From contig NZ_KQ130487.1 in NCBI RefSeq assembly GCF_001050375.1, forward strand, positions 62,001 to 126,000: a stretch of DNA of 64,000 nt. The letters run 5' to 3'. A program made the translations under genes and the position numbers. Every line of letters begins with the position of its first letter. Positions within the stretch are counted from its first letter, which is position 1. This stretch comes from Catenovulum maritimum. GTDB lineage: Bacteria; Pseudomonadota; Gammaproteobacteria; Enterobacterales; Alteromonadaceae. Positions 28,082 to 37,890 of the stretch are shown piece after piece. The notes under the pieces were generated by a model. That model was not told the origin of the DNA and ran no database searches. It worked only from the letters and a program-made list of their open reading frames with translations.

Positions 28082-29745
28082 TATTTTTTAGCTCCGTCAA
28101 CATAAGCGCCTAAGGCTTTATAATTTTCATAAAGTGCATCAAACTTAGCGACGTTGTCTGCATTCGGCTGATACGTCTTACATACTGGAGATGCCATGAC
28201 TTCTTGAGCACTTGCAACATCTGGGTAAACACCGGCGGCAACAGAAGCAAAAATAGCAGCACCTAAAGCACAGCTTTGCTCGCTTTCCAACACATCAATC
28301 GGGCTATTCCATACATCTGCACAAGTTTGCATAACAAAGTCTGATTTCTTAGAAATACCACCTATAGTTACAACAGATTCAATGCGAACGCCTTCTTGTT
28401 TAAATCGCTCAATAATTGCACGAGACCCAAACGCAGTTGCTTCAACTAAGGCACGATAAATATGCGGCGCTTGGCTACCCATTTTCAAACCAGTAATCGC
28501 CATAGCAACTGTTTGATCTGCATCTGGTGTACGTCGACCATTCACCCAATCTAAAGCAGTAAGCCCAGATTCACCGACTGGAATTTTTGCCGCTTCTTCA
28601 CCTAATTTAAATAAGGTTTGATCTTCTATTTCTTCAGCTAATTTAGCTTTTGTCACATCATCTAATAACTCTGATGCTGCGATATTTTGTAACGGCCAAT
28701 TAATTAAGCGGCGGAACCAAGCATAAAGATCACCAAAAGCAGATTGACCAGCCTCTAAACCTATGTAGCCAGGCAAAACAGAGCCATCAACTTGACCACA
28801 AATGCCTTTGATACACTTGTCACCAATTTCGTCGTAGGTTGCAACTGTAATATCACAGGTAGATGTGCCCATTACTTTAGTTAATACGCCTGGTTTTACA
28901 TTTGCGCCAACCGCGCCCATGTGGCAGTCAAACGCACTAAAAGTCACAACGATTCCTTCTGGTAGTGCTAATTTTTCAGCCCATTCAGCTGTTAATTGGC
29001 CACAGATTTGATCAGAAGCAAAAGTTTCAGCTGGTAATTTATCGCGAAGACCATCTAATAGAGGATCGATACCAGCGAAGAAATCATTAGGTGGATAACC
29101 GCCCCAGCTTTCATGCCACATCACTTTATGGCCTGCAGCACAGCGACTAGCACGGAATTTTTCTGGATGAGTCGTACCTGTTAATAAAGCCGACATCCAA
29201 TCACAATGTTCCACCCAAGCATAAGCAGCTTCTGCAACAGCCTTATCTTGACGTGAAACATGTAAAACTTTTGCCCAGAACCACTCTGAAGAATAAATAC
29301 CACCTTCATACTTAAGGTAATTTTCCGGCGCCTTATTAGCAGCTTCGGTAATTTGTTGCGCTTCTAAGATTGCAGTGTGATCTTTCCATAACACAAACAT
29401 TGCATTTGGGTTTTCTGAGAATTCAGGCTTAAGAGCTAACGCTGTCCCCTCTGCATCCACAGCAATAGGGGTAGAGCCCGTGGTGTCAAAACTCACACCA
29501 ACAACATCATTTGCTGCGCCTTCCGGTGCTAAGTTCCATAAACCACTGATGACTTCAATTAGGCTTTCTACATAATCTAATGGGTGCTGTCTAAACTGGT
29601 CTTTTGCTGGTTCACAAAACAAACCTTGCTTCCATCTTGGGTAATAAACAACATTAGTTGCAACTTCTTTACCCGTCTGAGTATCCACTAGCAAAGCTCG
29701 ACAAGAGTCTGAGCCGTAATCTAAGCCTAAAGCATACGATGCCAT
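28081..29745 (-). CDS. araB: Ribulokinase
   Basis: 554 residues of the FGGY kinase family. YALGLDYGSDSCRALLVD is the phosphate-1 loop, VGVSFDTTGSTPI the adjacent loop, WKDHTA and MSALLTGT follow, and FGLKMGS-like and TIGGISKKSDFVMQ the ATP side. It phosphorylates L-ribulose. ATG 29745, preceded by GGTGAGAAT, is chosen over an upstream ATG that would add 16 residues not typical of the family. First gene of araBDA; no araC or araR regulator and no arabinose transporter is present in the window. Confidence 0.96.
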   Translation of the reverse strand: MASYALGLDYGSDSCRALLVDTQTGKEVATNVVYYPRWKQGLFCEPAKDQFRQHPLDYVESLIEVISGLWNLAPEGAANDVVGVSFDTTGSTPIAVDAEGTALALKPEFSENPNAMFVLWKDHTAILEAQQITEAANKAPENYLKYEGGIYSSEWFWAKVLHVSRQDKAVAEAAYAWVEHCDWMSALLTGTTHPEKFRASRCAAGHKVMWHESWGGYPPNDFFAGIDPLLDGLRDKLPAETFASDQICGQLTAEWAEKLALPEGIVVTFSAFDCHMGAVGANVKPGVLTKVMGTSTCDITVATYDEIGDKCIKGICGQVDGSVLPGYIGLEAGQSAFGDLYAWFRRLINWPLQNIAASELLDDVTKAKLAEEIEDQTLFKLGEEAAKIPVGESGLTALDWVNGRRTPDADQTVAMAITGLKMGSQAPHIYRALVEATAFGSRAIIERFKQEGVRIESVVTIGGISKKSDFVMQTCADVWNSPIDVLESEQSCALGAAIFASVAAGVYPDVASAQEVMASPVCKTYQPNADNVAKFDALYENYKALGAYVDGAKK

Positions 29746-30116
29746 ATTCTCACCATAAATATTATTTGTCATAAGATAATTTAAATAATACATAAAACCA
29801 TTTCACATGGAAAGTGATTTTTATCTCATTTATAATACAAATAAAATGTAGTTATGTAAGCAACTGATTTTAAATAGATATTTTTATTGTTAGTCGGAGA
29901 GGTTGAAACTATCTAAGCTTAATTCAGGATATAAAATTAACTGTTCAGGATTAAGCTATTGATATTATTAACTTTTAATAATTTAGAGGTATTTTTGCCT
30001 AGAGCAATAGCGGATGAGCAAGCGGTCAACAATAGAAATATAAAAGAGGTTTTGCCTTAATAACCGATTTAATTGTGTGGAATTAGAATAGAGTCTTTAG
30101 AGCATGTAAAAGAGAG
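29746..30116. other. Upstream region of araB, no gene
   Basis: 371 bp of AT-rich DNA between araB and the lpxC terminator. It must hold the arabinose operon promoter. A possible minus-strand pair, TTACAT and TATTAT 16 bp apart, lies around 29835-29865, but no operator-like palindrome is clear enough to call. Confidence 0.4.
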
Positions 30117-30146
30117 TAGGTATTGATTAGGGCAAATCAATACCTA
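30117..30146 (-). terminator. Terminator after lpxC
   Basis: TAGGTATTGATT and AATCAATACCTA form a perfect 12-bp stem with a 6-nt loop, 17 bases past the lpxC stop. It closes the division and cell wall transcription unit. Confidence 0.75.
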
Positions 30147-30163
30147 TCTGTTTTTGGAGAGTT

Positions 30164-31075
30164 TTACGCAGGAGATGCCGCTAAAAATTTCAATGGCGCT
30201 TGTTTAGCTTCATCAAATTCGACTAAAGTCCAGCTATCTGGGTTATCCATTATCGCTCTCAATAAAATATTATTGACTGCATGACCAGTTTTAAAACTTC
30301 TGAATTCACCTAAAATAGGTAGCCCAGCCATGTATAGATCACCAATAGCATCCAAAATTTTATGCATCAAGAATTCATCGTCATATCTAAGGCCATTCGC
30401 ATTTAGCACCTGAAACTCATCTAATACAACAGCATTATCAAAGTTAGCGCCTAAAGCTAAATTATTTGCTCTTAAATATTCAAAGTCTTTCATAAAGCCA
30501 AAAGTTCTGGCTCGTGAAACTTCATCAATAAAAGTTTGGCTCGAAAACTCCATCTCTACATGTTGTTTAGTCGCTGCTATCGCCGGATGAGGGAATTCAA
30601 CCGAAAAATCGAGTTTAAAGCCGTCGTATGGCAAGACTTCAGCCCACTTATCTTCAACTTCAACTCGAATTGGTTTATCGATGCGGATAAACTTTTTCGG
30701 TGCGTTTAATTCTTCTATTCCAGCCTCTTCTATCAACATGATAAAAGGGCTTGCACTACCATCAACTATAGGTACTTCGTTAGCATCAATTTCCAGAATC
30801 ACATTGTCTATGCCTAAGCCCGCTAAGGCTGACATTAAATGTTCAACTGTTGATATTGCAACCCCGTCTTCATTTGTCATACAGGTACACATACGTGTAT
30901 CTGTCACCTTTTCCGGTGCAATTGGCATATCAACCACAGGTGAGAGATCAACGCGTCTGAATACTATCCCTGTATTAGCAGGTGCAGGTCGCATTGTTAA
31001 TCTAACTTTTTCACCTCGGTGAAGGCCAACACCTATGGTGCTAACACTTTGTTTTAAGGTACGTTGCTTTACCAT
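30164..31075 (-). CDS. lpxC: UDP-3-O-acyl-N-acetylglucosamine deacetylase
   Basis: 303 residues. This zinc amidase performs the committed step of lipid A synthesis. Zinc ligands are the His of STVEHLMSAL and the His and Asp of HKILDAIGDLYMAG; the general-acid His is in KTGHAVNN. MVKQRTLKQSV is the normal N-terminus. It lies 163 bp downstream of ftsZ, as in E. coli, but the secM/secA genes that follow lpxC there are absent here and araB comes next. Confidence 0.97.
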   Translation of the reverse strand: MVKQRTLKQSVSTIGVGLHRGEKVRLTMRPAPANTGIVFRRVDLSPVVDMPIAPEKVTDTRMCTCMTNEDGVAISTVEHLMSALAGLGIDNVILEIDANEVPIVDGSASPFIMLIEEAGIEELNAPKKFIRIDKPIRVEVEDKWAEVLPYDGFKLDFSVEFPHPAIAATKQHVEMEFSSQTFIDEVSRARTFGFMKDFEYLRANNLALGANFDNAVVLDEFQVLNANGLRYDDEFLMHKILDAIGDLYMAGLPILGEFRSFKTGHAVNNILLRAIMDNPDSWTLVEFDEAKQAPLKFLAASPA

Positions 31076-31238
31076 TTAATCTAACTATCTCCTATGCTTA
31101 TATGTATGCAAACTATAAACAGTTCTAACCAACTCTAGGTTAGGTTCACTTTATACGCATTTTATCACGCAAAAGTTCATTTCTCGATCGACTTTTAAGT
31201 CAAAGCTTGATTTTGCAACCAAGTTCGCATCAATTAGC

Positions 31239-32420
31239 TTAATCTGCTTGTTTACGTAAAAATGCTGGGATATCTAAATAATCCAAGTTTGTCGCAGCAG
31301 ACGAGTCATCGATAGATACAGGTGCTGGTGCAGCTGTTCTTTCTTCCATTTCATATGCAGCAGAAGAATTTGCTTGTACTGAAGCATCAACAGAACTGAA
31401 TCGGCTTGCGCTTCTCTCGTTTAAGCTAACTTTAGCCGTTGGGACTAAAGAGATATCAGGACGTGTATCACCAATACCAGTCGCAACAACTGTTACTCTT
31501 AATTCGTTTGACATTTCATGATCGATAACCGCACCAACAACAACTGTTGCATTTTCAGATGCAAATGCTTTAACTGCGTTACCGACAGTTTCAAACTCGT
31601 CAATGCTAATATCCATGCCTGCTGTAATATTAACTAAAATACCACGAGCGCCCGCTAGGTCGACATCTTCCAATAATGGGCTAGAAATCGCAGCTTCAGC
31701 CGCTTCTTCAGCACGATCTTCGCCAGAAGCAACGCCTGTTCCCATCATAGCTGTGCCCATTTCAGACATCACAGTTCTAACATCCGCGAAATCGACATTA
31801 ATTAAACCAGGACGAGTAATTAATTCAGCAATACCTTGAACTGCACCTTGAAGAACATTATTTGCCGCTTTAAATGCGTCTAATAAAGTGGTGCCTTTTC
31901 CTAATACTTTAAGTAGCTTGTCATTTGGAATTGTAATTAATGAATCAACATTTTTTGCTAATAAATCAATACCTTGCTCCGCGTATGACATACGCTTTTT
32001 ACCTTCGAATGGGAAAGGTTTAGTCACAACTGCAACCGTTAAGATCCCTAATTCTCTGGCAATTTGTGCTACTACAGGTGCCGCCCCAGTACCTGTACCA
32101 CCACCCATACCAGCTGCAATAAAGACCATATCCGCGCCTTTGATTGCTTCAATAATCACTTCACGATCTTCTTCTGCAGCAAGTCGACCTATTTCTGGGT
32201 TCGCCCCAGCACCTAAACCTTTAGTAACGTCACGGCCTAATTGAATTGTTGTATTAGCCGCTGAATTACGTAATGCTTGCGCATCTGTATTGGCAGTTAA
32301 AAAATCCACACCTTCAATGGTATGAACCATCATGTGTTCAACAGCATTACCACCGCCGCCGCCAACACCGATTACTTTAATTACTGCTTCGTCGTTATGT
32401 TCACTCATTAAATCAAACAT
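31239..32420 (-). CDS. ftsZ: Cell division GTPase FtsZ
   Basis: A 393-residue tubulin homologue that forms the Z ring. The GTP-binding signature is GMGGGTGTGAAPVVA (about 103-117), with VGGGGGNAVEHM near the start and the NVDFADVRTVMSEMGTAMMGTG synergy loop. A variable Ser/Ala-rich linker leads to the conserved C-terminal peptide LDYLDIPAFLRKQAD, which binds FtsA and ZipA. It is 36 bp after ftsA. Confidence 0.98.
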   Translation of the reverse strand: MFDLMSEHNDEAVIKVIGVGGGGGNAVEHMMVHTIEGVDFLTANTDAQALRNSAANTTIQLGRDVTKGLGAGANPEIGRLAAEEDREVIIEAIKGADMVFIAAGMGGGTGTGAAPVVAQIARELGILTVAVVTKPFPFEGKKRMSYAEQGIDLLAKNVDSLITIPNDKLLKVLGKGTTLLDAFKAANNVLQGAVQGIAELITRPGLINVDFADVRTVMSEMGTAMMGTGVASGEDRAEEAAEAAISSPLLEDVDLAGARGILVNITAGMDISIDEFETVGNAVKAFASENATVVVGAVIDHEMSNELRVTVVATGIGDTRPDISLVPTAKVSLNERSASRFSSVDASVQANSSAAYEMEERTAAPAPVSIDDSSAATNLDYLDIPAFLRKQAD

Positions 32421-32456
32421 TTTTGCCCTCTCCTAATAACACCTGCTATTGTAAAC

Positions 32457-33701
32457 TTAAAATTCGCCCTTAAACCAGCTTTTAATGCGTTGAAACCAAG
32501 TTGATTCTGACATTTGTTTTTCTGCGTCTTTATTTAGTAAATCCTCTTTACCATATTGCAGCAAACCAATTGCCGTTGAATAACTAGAATCATTCACATA
32601 TTCAGTCAATCCTTTAATGCCTACCGGCTCTCCTAAACGCACCGGCATTTGAAAAATTTCTTCAGCTAAACCTATAGCTCCTTCCATTTTTGCTGTTCCA
32701 CCAGTTAAAACTATGCCTGCTGCAACTTGTTCTTCCCACTCACTCTTACGTATTTCACTTAACACTAAGTCGTACAATTCTTGATATCTAGGCTCAACCA
32801 CTTCAGCGAGTGTATGACGCGACATTGAACGCGCTGGTCGACCACCAACACTTGGTACTTCAATGCTATCTTCTAAACTGACTAAGTGTCTTTGTGCACA
32901 CGCATATTGTTTTTTAATTTGCTCAGCATGGCTCAAAGGTGTACGAAATATTTGTGCTATATCTTTCGTCACTTGATTACCAGCAATCGCAATAACAGCG
33001 CTATGTCGAATCGCACCGTTTGCATAAACCACAAGATCCATAGTGCCAGCGCCAATATCGACCACACTAACACCGAGTTCTTTCTCATCATCAGTTAAGA
33101 CTGAGTAGCTTGATGCTAAAGAAGATGAAACCAAAGCATCCACTTTTAAATCACATCTCTCGACGCACTTAACGATATTTTTTGCCATGTCATTCGCGCA
33201 AGTCACTAGGTGAACTTTTGCTTTTAACCTAACACCAGACATCCCAATTGGGCTTTTGATCCCTTCTTGAACATCTACGTCGTATTCTTGAGGTAATACA
33301 TGCAAAATCATTCTGTCTGCAGGTAAAGGCACAGATTTAGCAGTGTGAATGACACTATCTACATCATCTTGGCTCACTTCTGCTTCATGTATTGGCACCA
33401 TCCCGTGCTCATTTTGACATTGGATATGTCGACCCGATATCGCTAAATACACAGATGATATCTGACAATCTGACATCATTTCTGCTTCGTGTATCGCCCG
33501 TTTAATTGATTTAATAACCAATTCGATATCGTTCACACCACCTTTATCCATACCTTCAGATGGGTTTGTTCCAACGCCAATAATACTCACTGTATTATCA
33601 GGTAAGACTTCACCAACCACGGCAACAACCTTAGATGTGCCGATGTCGAGTCCTACAATCAAGTTTTTATCTAGCGCTTTAGACATATTTAACTCTGCCA
33701 A
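32457..33701 (-). CDS. ftsA: Cell division protein FtsA
   Basis: A 414-residue actin-like ATPase that tethers FtsZ to the membrane. GLDIGTSKVVAVVGE is phosphate loop 1 and VVDIGAGTMDLVVY phosphate loop 2, with the 1C domain between. The C-terminal amphipathic helix WFQRIKSWFKGEF is the membrane anchor. Three bases separate it from the ftsQ stop. Confidence 0.97.
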   Translation of the reverse strand: MAELNMSKALDKNLIVGLDIGTSKVVAVVGEVLPDNTVSIIGVGTNPSEGMDKGGVNDIELVIKSIKRAIHEAEMMSDCQISSVYLAISGRHIQCQNEHGMVPIHEAEVSQDDVDSVIHTAKSVPLPADRMILHVLPQEYDVDVQEGIKSPIGMSGVRLKAKVHLVTCANDMAKNIVKCVERCDLKVDALVSSSLASSYSVLTDDEKELGVSVVDIGAGTMDLVVYANGAIRHSAVIAIAGNQVTKDIAQIFRTPLSHAEQIKKQYACAQRHLVSLEDSIEVPSVGGRPARSMSRHTLAEVVEPRYQELYDLVLSEIRKSEWEEQVAAGIVLTGGTAKMEGAIGLAEEIFQMPVRLGEPVGIKGLTEYVNDSSYSTAIGLLQYGKEDLLNKDAEKQMSESTWFQRIKSWFKGEF

Positions 33702-33704
33702 TTA

Positions 33705-34451
33705 TTATTTTGTTTGTGTTTGTTCTGATTTATGCCCAACCGAAAATCCAGTGTCGTAGCGTAAATCAACATATTCCACGTTATTTTGTTCATTTAAATC
33801 TGGGTAAAATTCGATAAAACGCTTGATTCTTACCAGCCAGTCTTCTCGTCCCAAATTTAATTTAATTCCATTACTCAGAATCATTCTTATTGCATGACGC
33901 TCAGTTAATGTCATTTCATCAATTGCTAAGTTTTCTAACGCTAACAATTGAGATAAATCTCTATATGCCTGCAATGCTTTAGTCTCATCCCCTTCGGGAC
34001 CAAACAAAGCCGGTATCGCCTTTAACAAGCGACTCACATCGGCCTGAAATACTTGGCCTAATGTATTCAGCAAAAAGTCACCATTCCAATGTACTTCAGC
34101 TTCTTGCTCAATTAAATTTACTTTCAGCATATTTGGCCATTCCTTGCGTATTGCGACCCAATAAACCCAATCAATATTCTCAACGTTCTGTTGTGCCTGA
34201 TTTACATCGAGTTCAAAAAAACTTTGTTGCATCTGAGGCGCTAACGCCTCTAATACATCTCGGTACTCAACGTAATCTTGATTCCCTTCCACTATCAGTT
34301 GCTCAACCGGCAAACTATCTCGTGTTTTTAACCAATCGACCGAGCTAAACCATAATCTAAAACAGCTTACGATCACGGCAATAAAAAATATAAATCCTAT
34401 CCAAAAAGGCCATTCAATTTGGCGTAATTTGGCTAGTTGTAAATCAATCAC
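33705..34451 (-). CDS. ftsQ: Cell division protein FtsQ
   Basis: 248 residues. A short cytoplasmic tail, one membrane helix (about 14-33, WPFWIGFIFFIAVIVSCFRLW), a POTRA domain (about 48-118, LPVEQLIVEGNQDYVEYRDV) and the beta domain that binds FtsB/FtsL. It overlaps the ddl stop by 8 bases. Sequence is divergent, as usual for FtsQ, but position and layout are diagnostic. Confidence 0.94.
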   Translation of the reverse strand: MIDLQLAKLRQIEWPFWIGFIFFIAVIVSCFRLWFSSVDWLKTRDSLPVEQLIVEGNQDYVEYRDVLEALAPQMQQSFFELDVNQAQQNVENIDWVYWVAIRKEWPNMLKVNLIEQEAEVHWNGDFLLNTLGQVFQADVSRLLKAIPALFGPEGDETKALQAYRDLSQLLALENLAIDEMTLTERHAIRMILSNGIKLNLGREDWLVRIKRFIEFYPDLNEQNNVEYVDLRYDTGFSVGHKSEQTQTK

Positions 34452-35373
34452 TGTCAGCCGTTTTTAAAATTTCTAGTACTAACTGATCAAAACTAATACC
34501 AGCTGCCTTTGCTGCCATAGGCACCAAGCTTTTTTCTGTCATGCCAGGTACAGTATTCGCTTCAAGCAAATAAAAACATCCATCAGCATCTCTCATGACA
34601 TCAACACGTCCCCAACCAGAAGCACCTACGGCTTGATAAGCTGCCAATGCTATTTTCTGAATATAGGCTTCATCCGTTTCACTTAAGCCACAAGGACATA
34701 AGTACTCGGTAGTATCTGAAAAATATTTAGCTTCATAGTCATAAAAACTACGCTGTGTCTTCATTGAAATTGCAGGTAGCGCTTGGCCATTTAATATAGC
34801 AACTGTGTACTCAGGACCATTAATCCATTTTTCAACTAAAACGTGTTGATCGAACTCAGCTGCCTTTTCAATTGCCAATGCCAATTGCTCTGCACCTTCG
34901 ACTCGGCTCATACCAATGCTGCTGCCTTCTCTAGCTGGCTTTACAAAAGCAACTTGGCCTAACTTTTCGATAATAGCGTCGCAATCATATTCAGCCTGAG
35001 CGTCTACATAAACAAAGTTTGCAGTCGGTAAATCGCAGCTTTGCCATACTTGCTTAGTTCTAATTTTATCCATAGCAAGCGCCGAACCTAATACTCGACT
35101 GCCAGTATAGGCAAGGTTCAAATATTCAAAGACACCTTGAATAACACCATCTTCGCCACCTCGGCCATGTAAAGCGATAAAAACTTTGTCATAGCCTAGT
35201 TGCTTTAACTGCAATGGAGACACTTCTTTAGTGTCAACTAAATCAACGTTTACGTTTTGTCTAACAAGCGCATTAAAGACGGCTTTGCCTGAGCGAAGAG
35301 ATATCTCACGTTCAGCTGACGTACCGCCATAAACAACCGCAATTTTTTCTGCTGACAATTGTTCTAGAGACAT
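34444..35373 (-). CDS. ddl: D-alanine--D-alanine ligase
   Basis: 309 residues, ATP-grasp fold, DdlB type. Motifs are VVYGGTSAEREISLRSG, ALHGRGGEDGVIQG, AFVKPAREGSSIGMSRV, and the metal site LLEANTVPGMTEKSLVP. It makes the D-Ala-D-Ala dipeptide used by MurF. Its ATG overlaps the murC stop by one base. Confidence 0.97.
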   Translation of the reverse strand: MSLEQLSAEKIAVVYGGTSAEREISLRSGKAVFNALVRQNVNVDLVDTKEVSPLQLKQLGYDKVFIALHGRGGEDGVIQGVFEYLNLAYTGSRVLGSALAMDKIRTKQVWQSCDLPTANFVYVDAQAEYDCDAIIEKLGQVAFVKPAREGSSIGMSRVEGAEQLALAIEKAAEFDQHVLVEKWINGPEYTVAILNGQALPAISMKTQRSFYDYEAKYFSDTTEYLCPCGLSETDEAYIQKIALAAYQAVGASGWGRVDVMRDADGCFYLLEANTVPGMTEKSLVPMAAKAAGISFDQLVLEILKTADSD

Positions 35374-36827
35374 TATTTAGCCTCCGCTTGATAATTTTTC
35401 ATGGTTTCTTTATCTAGCTTTAAATCTGTTAATAACTTGGCAATTTTACCTATATCGCCCGCGCCTTGGGTAATAAATAAATCATTAGGTTGTAAAACAT
35501 TTGCCAACTCATTCGGTAACTGCTCTGCACTTGCGATATATATAGGCTCTAAACTGCCTCGCTGACGGATAGAACGACATAAGCTGCGACTATCTGCGCC
35601 AACAATCTGATTTTCTCCTGCGCTATAAACTTCAAGTAAAAGAAGCACATCAACTTGAGATAAAACCTGAGTGAAATCTTCGTATAAATCACGCGTTCTG
35701 GTATACCTATGTGGCTGATAAGCCATAACTAGGCGTTTTTCCGGGTATGCAGCTCGAATCGCTTCGATTGTTGCGGCAACTTCAGTTGGGTGATGACCAT
35801 AATCATCAATAAATTCAACTTTACCTTCGCCCCATGGATACTCGCCCATAGCTTCAAAACGACGCCCTATGCCTGCAAATTTAGCTAAAGCAGCTAAAAT
35901 CACATCATCTTGAATACCTTCATCTGTCGCCACCGCAATCGCGGCAGCCGCATTTAAAGCGTTATGTTTACCCGGTAAATTTAGGCAAACCGATAAGTCG
36001 CCTTGTTGGCGCTTAACCGTAAATCGAGTTTGCTTACCTGTTTGGCTAAAGTCAGTAACTTGGTAATCAGCTTCGTCATTAAAACCATAAGTTATATAAT
36101 TACGGCCGATTTCTGTCGCAATTCGACGTACATTTTCATCATCTATGCATAATACCGCTAGGCCATAAAAAGGTAAGTTATGTAAAAACTCTTTATAGGT
36201 GGCGAACATTTTTTCAAAGTCACCATCATAAGTATCCATATGGTCGGCTTCGATATTCGTGACAATTGAAACCATGGGTAATAAGTGTAAAAACGAAGCA
36301 TCACTTTCATCAGCTTCAGCCACTAAATAACGGCTTTTACCTAATCGAGCATTGGTTTCAGCACTATTTAACTTGCCACCAATTATAAAAGTTGGATCTA
36401 ACTCAGCTTCAGCAAAAATGCTGGCGACAAGACTCGTTGTTGTCGTTTTACCATGCGTTCCTGAAACGGCAATGCCGTGTCGATAGCGCATGATCTCTGC
36501 AAGCATTTCAGCTCTTCGGATAACTGGAACTCTACGCTCAATAGCGGCAGCAACTTCTGGATTTTCGGTATTAACTGCACTTGAGATAACCACAACATCG
36601 GCATGACTAATGTGCTCAGCTTTATGGCCGATTAAAATTTCCGCTCCGAGTTTTCTCAATCTTTGTGTATTTACACTTTCAGCGATATCCGAACCTGATA
36701 CCTTGTAACCATCTGTCAACAATACTTCAGCGATACCACACATGCCTGCACCACCTATGCCGACCATGTGAATCAAGTTCACTCGGCGCATTTCAGGAAT
36801 TTTATAATCGCTATTGTTGTTTTTCAT
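35373..36827 (-). CDS. murC: UDP-N-acetylmuramate--L-alanine ligase
   Basis: 484 residues. The N-terminal [17 protein letters not shown] binds the uridine nucleotide, [15 protein letters not shown] is the ATP loop, [12 protein letters not shown] and [12 protein letters not shown] the central motifs, and [14 protein letters not shown] the C-terminal domain motif. It adds the first residue of the stem peptide. It follows murG by one base. Confidence 0.97.
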   Translation of the reverse strand: MKNNNSDYKIPEMRRVNLIHMVGIGGAGMCGIAEVLLTDGYKVSGSDIAESVNTQRLRKLGAEILIGHKAEHISHADVVVISSAVNTENPEVAAAIERRVPVIRRAEMLAEIMRYRHGIAVSGTHGKTTTTSLVASIFAEAELDPTFIIGGKLNSAETNARLGKSRYLVAEADESDASFLHLLPMVSIVTNIEADHMDTYDGDFEKMFATYKEFLHNLPFYGLAVLCIDDENVRRIATEIGRNYITYGFNDEADYQVTDFSQTGKQTRFTVKRQQGDLSVCLNLPGKHNALNAAAAIAVATDEGIQDDVILAALAKFAGIGRRFEAMGEYPWGEGKVEFIDDYGHHPTEVAATIEAIRAAYPEKRLVMAYQPHRYTRTRDLYEDFTQVLSQVDVLLLLEVYSAGENQIVGADSRSLCRSIRQRGSLEPIYIASAEQLPNELANVLQPNDLFITQGAGDIGKIAKLLTDLKLDKETMKNYQAEAK

Positions 36828-36828
36828 T

Positions 36829-37890
36829 TTAACCTTGGACTAAGTTTTCAATTTGTTCACTAATCACTTGTCTAGCCTGAGGTGTCGCCACCTGCTGACA
36901 AGCTATTGCCATTTTTTCGACCATATCTGGTGTCGCTAATATTTGCTTTAATACCGGCACTAAACCACCAGTAGTTAATTCTGTCTGAGGCAACAAAATT
37001 CCAGCTTTCGCATTAACCAATACTTGTGCATTTTTAGTTTGATGATCGTCCACCGCATGTGGCAACGGCACCAAAACGCTTGCGATACCAGTCTGAGCTA
37101 ATTCAGACACAGTTAGCGCACCTGCTCGGCAAATAACTAAGTCTGCAGCTTGATACGCTTGAGCCATATCCGTAATGAACTCAACCACTTGGTACTCGCC
37201 AGTAAAACCTTGATAAGACTCAAGTGTCGACTCTAACTTACCTTTACCTGCTTGATGCAAAACTTTAATGTTGTTTGCTTCTAATTGTTTTAATGCCGCT
37301 GGTACTTGTTGATTTAATACTTGCGCACCTAAACTGCCACCAACCACTAATATTGATAATTCAGCCGCATTGCCGCGAGTAGTTTTAGTTAATATTTGCT
37401 GCCTTAACGGATTACCAACTTTAACCGTCGTGTCAGGCAAATTAGTCACATTATCAAATGCCACTAAAACCTTAGCTGCAATCTTGCTTAATATTCTATT
37501 GGTTAAGCCTGCTGCGGCATTTTGCTCGTGAATAACGAGCGGTATTGCTGATAATTTTGCAGCAATCCCACCAGGTAGAGCAGCATATCCACCAAAACCG
37601 ACAACAACATCCGGTTTAAATTTTTTTATTATTTTTCTAGCTTGTAAAACTGCATTTATAACCATTAAAGGCGTCAGTACTTTTCTAATAATCCCTTTAT
37701 TTCTAACCCCTTTGATCTCAATAAACTCGATTGGATAGCCAGCATTAGGTACTAAATCAGCTTCCATTCTATCAGCAGTCCCTAGCCAGAGTACTTGCCA
37801 ACCTTTATTAGACAGCTCATCTGCAATTGCTAATCCAGGGAAAATATGTCCGCCGGTTCCACCCGCCATGATCAGAATTTTTTTAGCCAT
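36829..37890 (-). CDS. murG: Lipid II synthase MurG (GT28)
   Basis: 353 residues. It transfers GlcNAc to lipid I on the cytoplasmic membrane face. [17 protein letters not shown] is the N-terminal glycine loop, [17 protein letters not shown] the second, and [15 protein letters not shown] the donor-binding motif. It overlaps ftsW by 8 bases. Confidence 0.97.
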   Translation of the reverse strand: MAKKILIMAGGTGGHIFPGLAIADELSNKGWQVLWLGTADRMEADLVPNAGYPIEFIEIKGVRNKGIIRKVLTPLMVINAVLQARKIIKKFKPDVVVGFGGYAALPGGIAAKLSAIPLVIHEQNAAAGLTNRILSKIAAKVLVAFDNVTNLPDTTVKVGNPLRQQILTKTTRGNAAELSILVVGGSLGAQVLNQQVPAALKQLEANNIKVLHQAGKGKLESTLESYQGFTGEYQVVEFITDMAQAYQAADLVICRAGALTVSELAQTGIASVLVPLPHAVDDHQTKNAQVLVNAKAGILLPQTELTTGGLVPVLKQILATPDMVEKMAIACQQVATPQARQVISEQIENLVQG

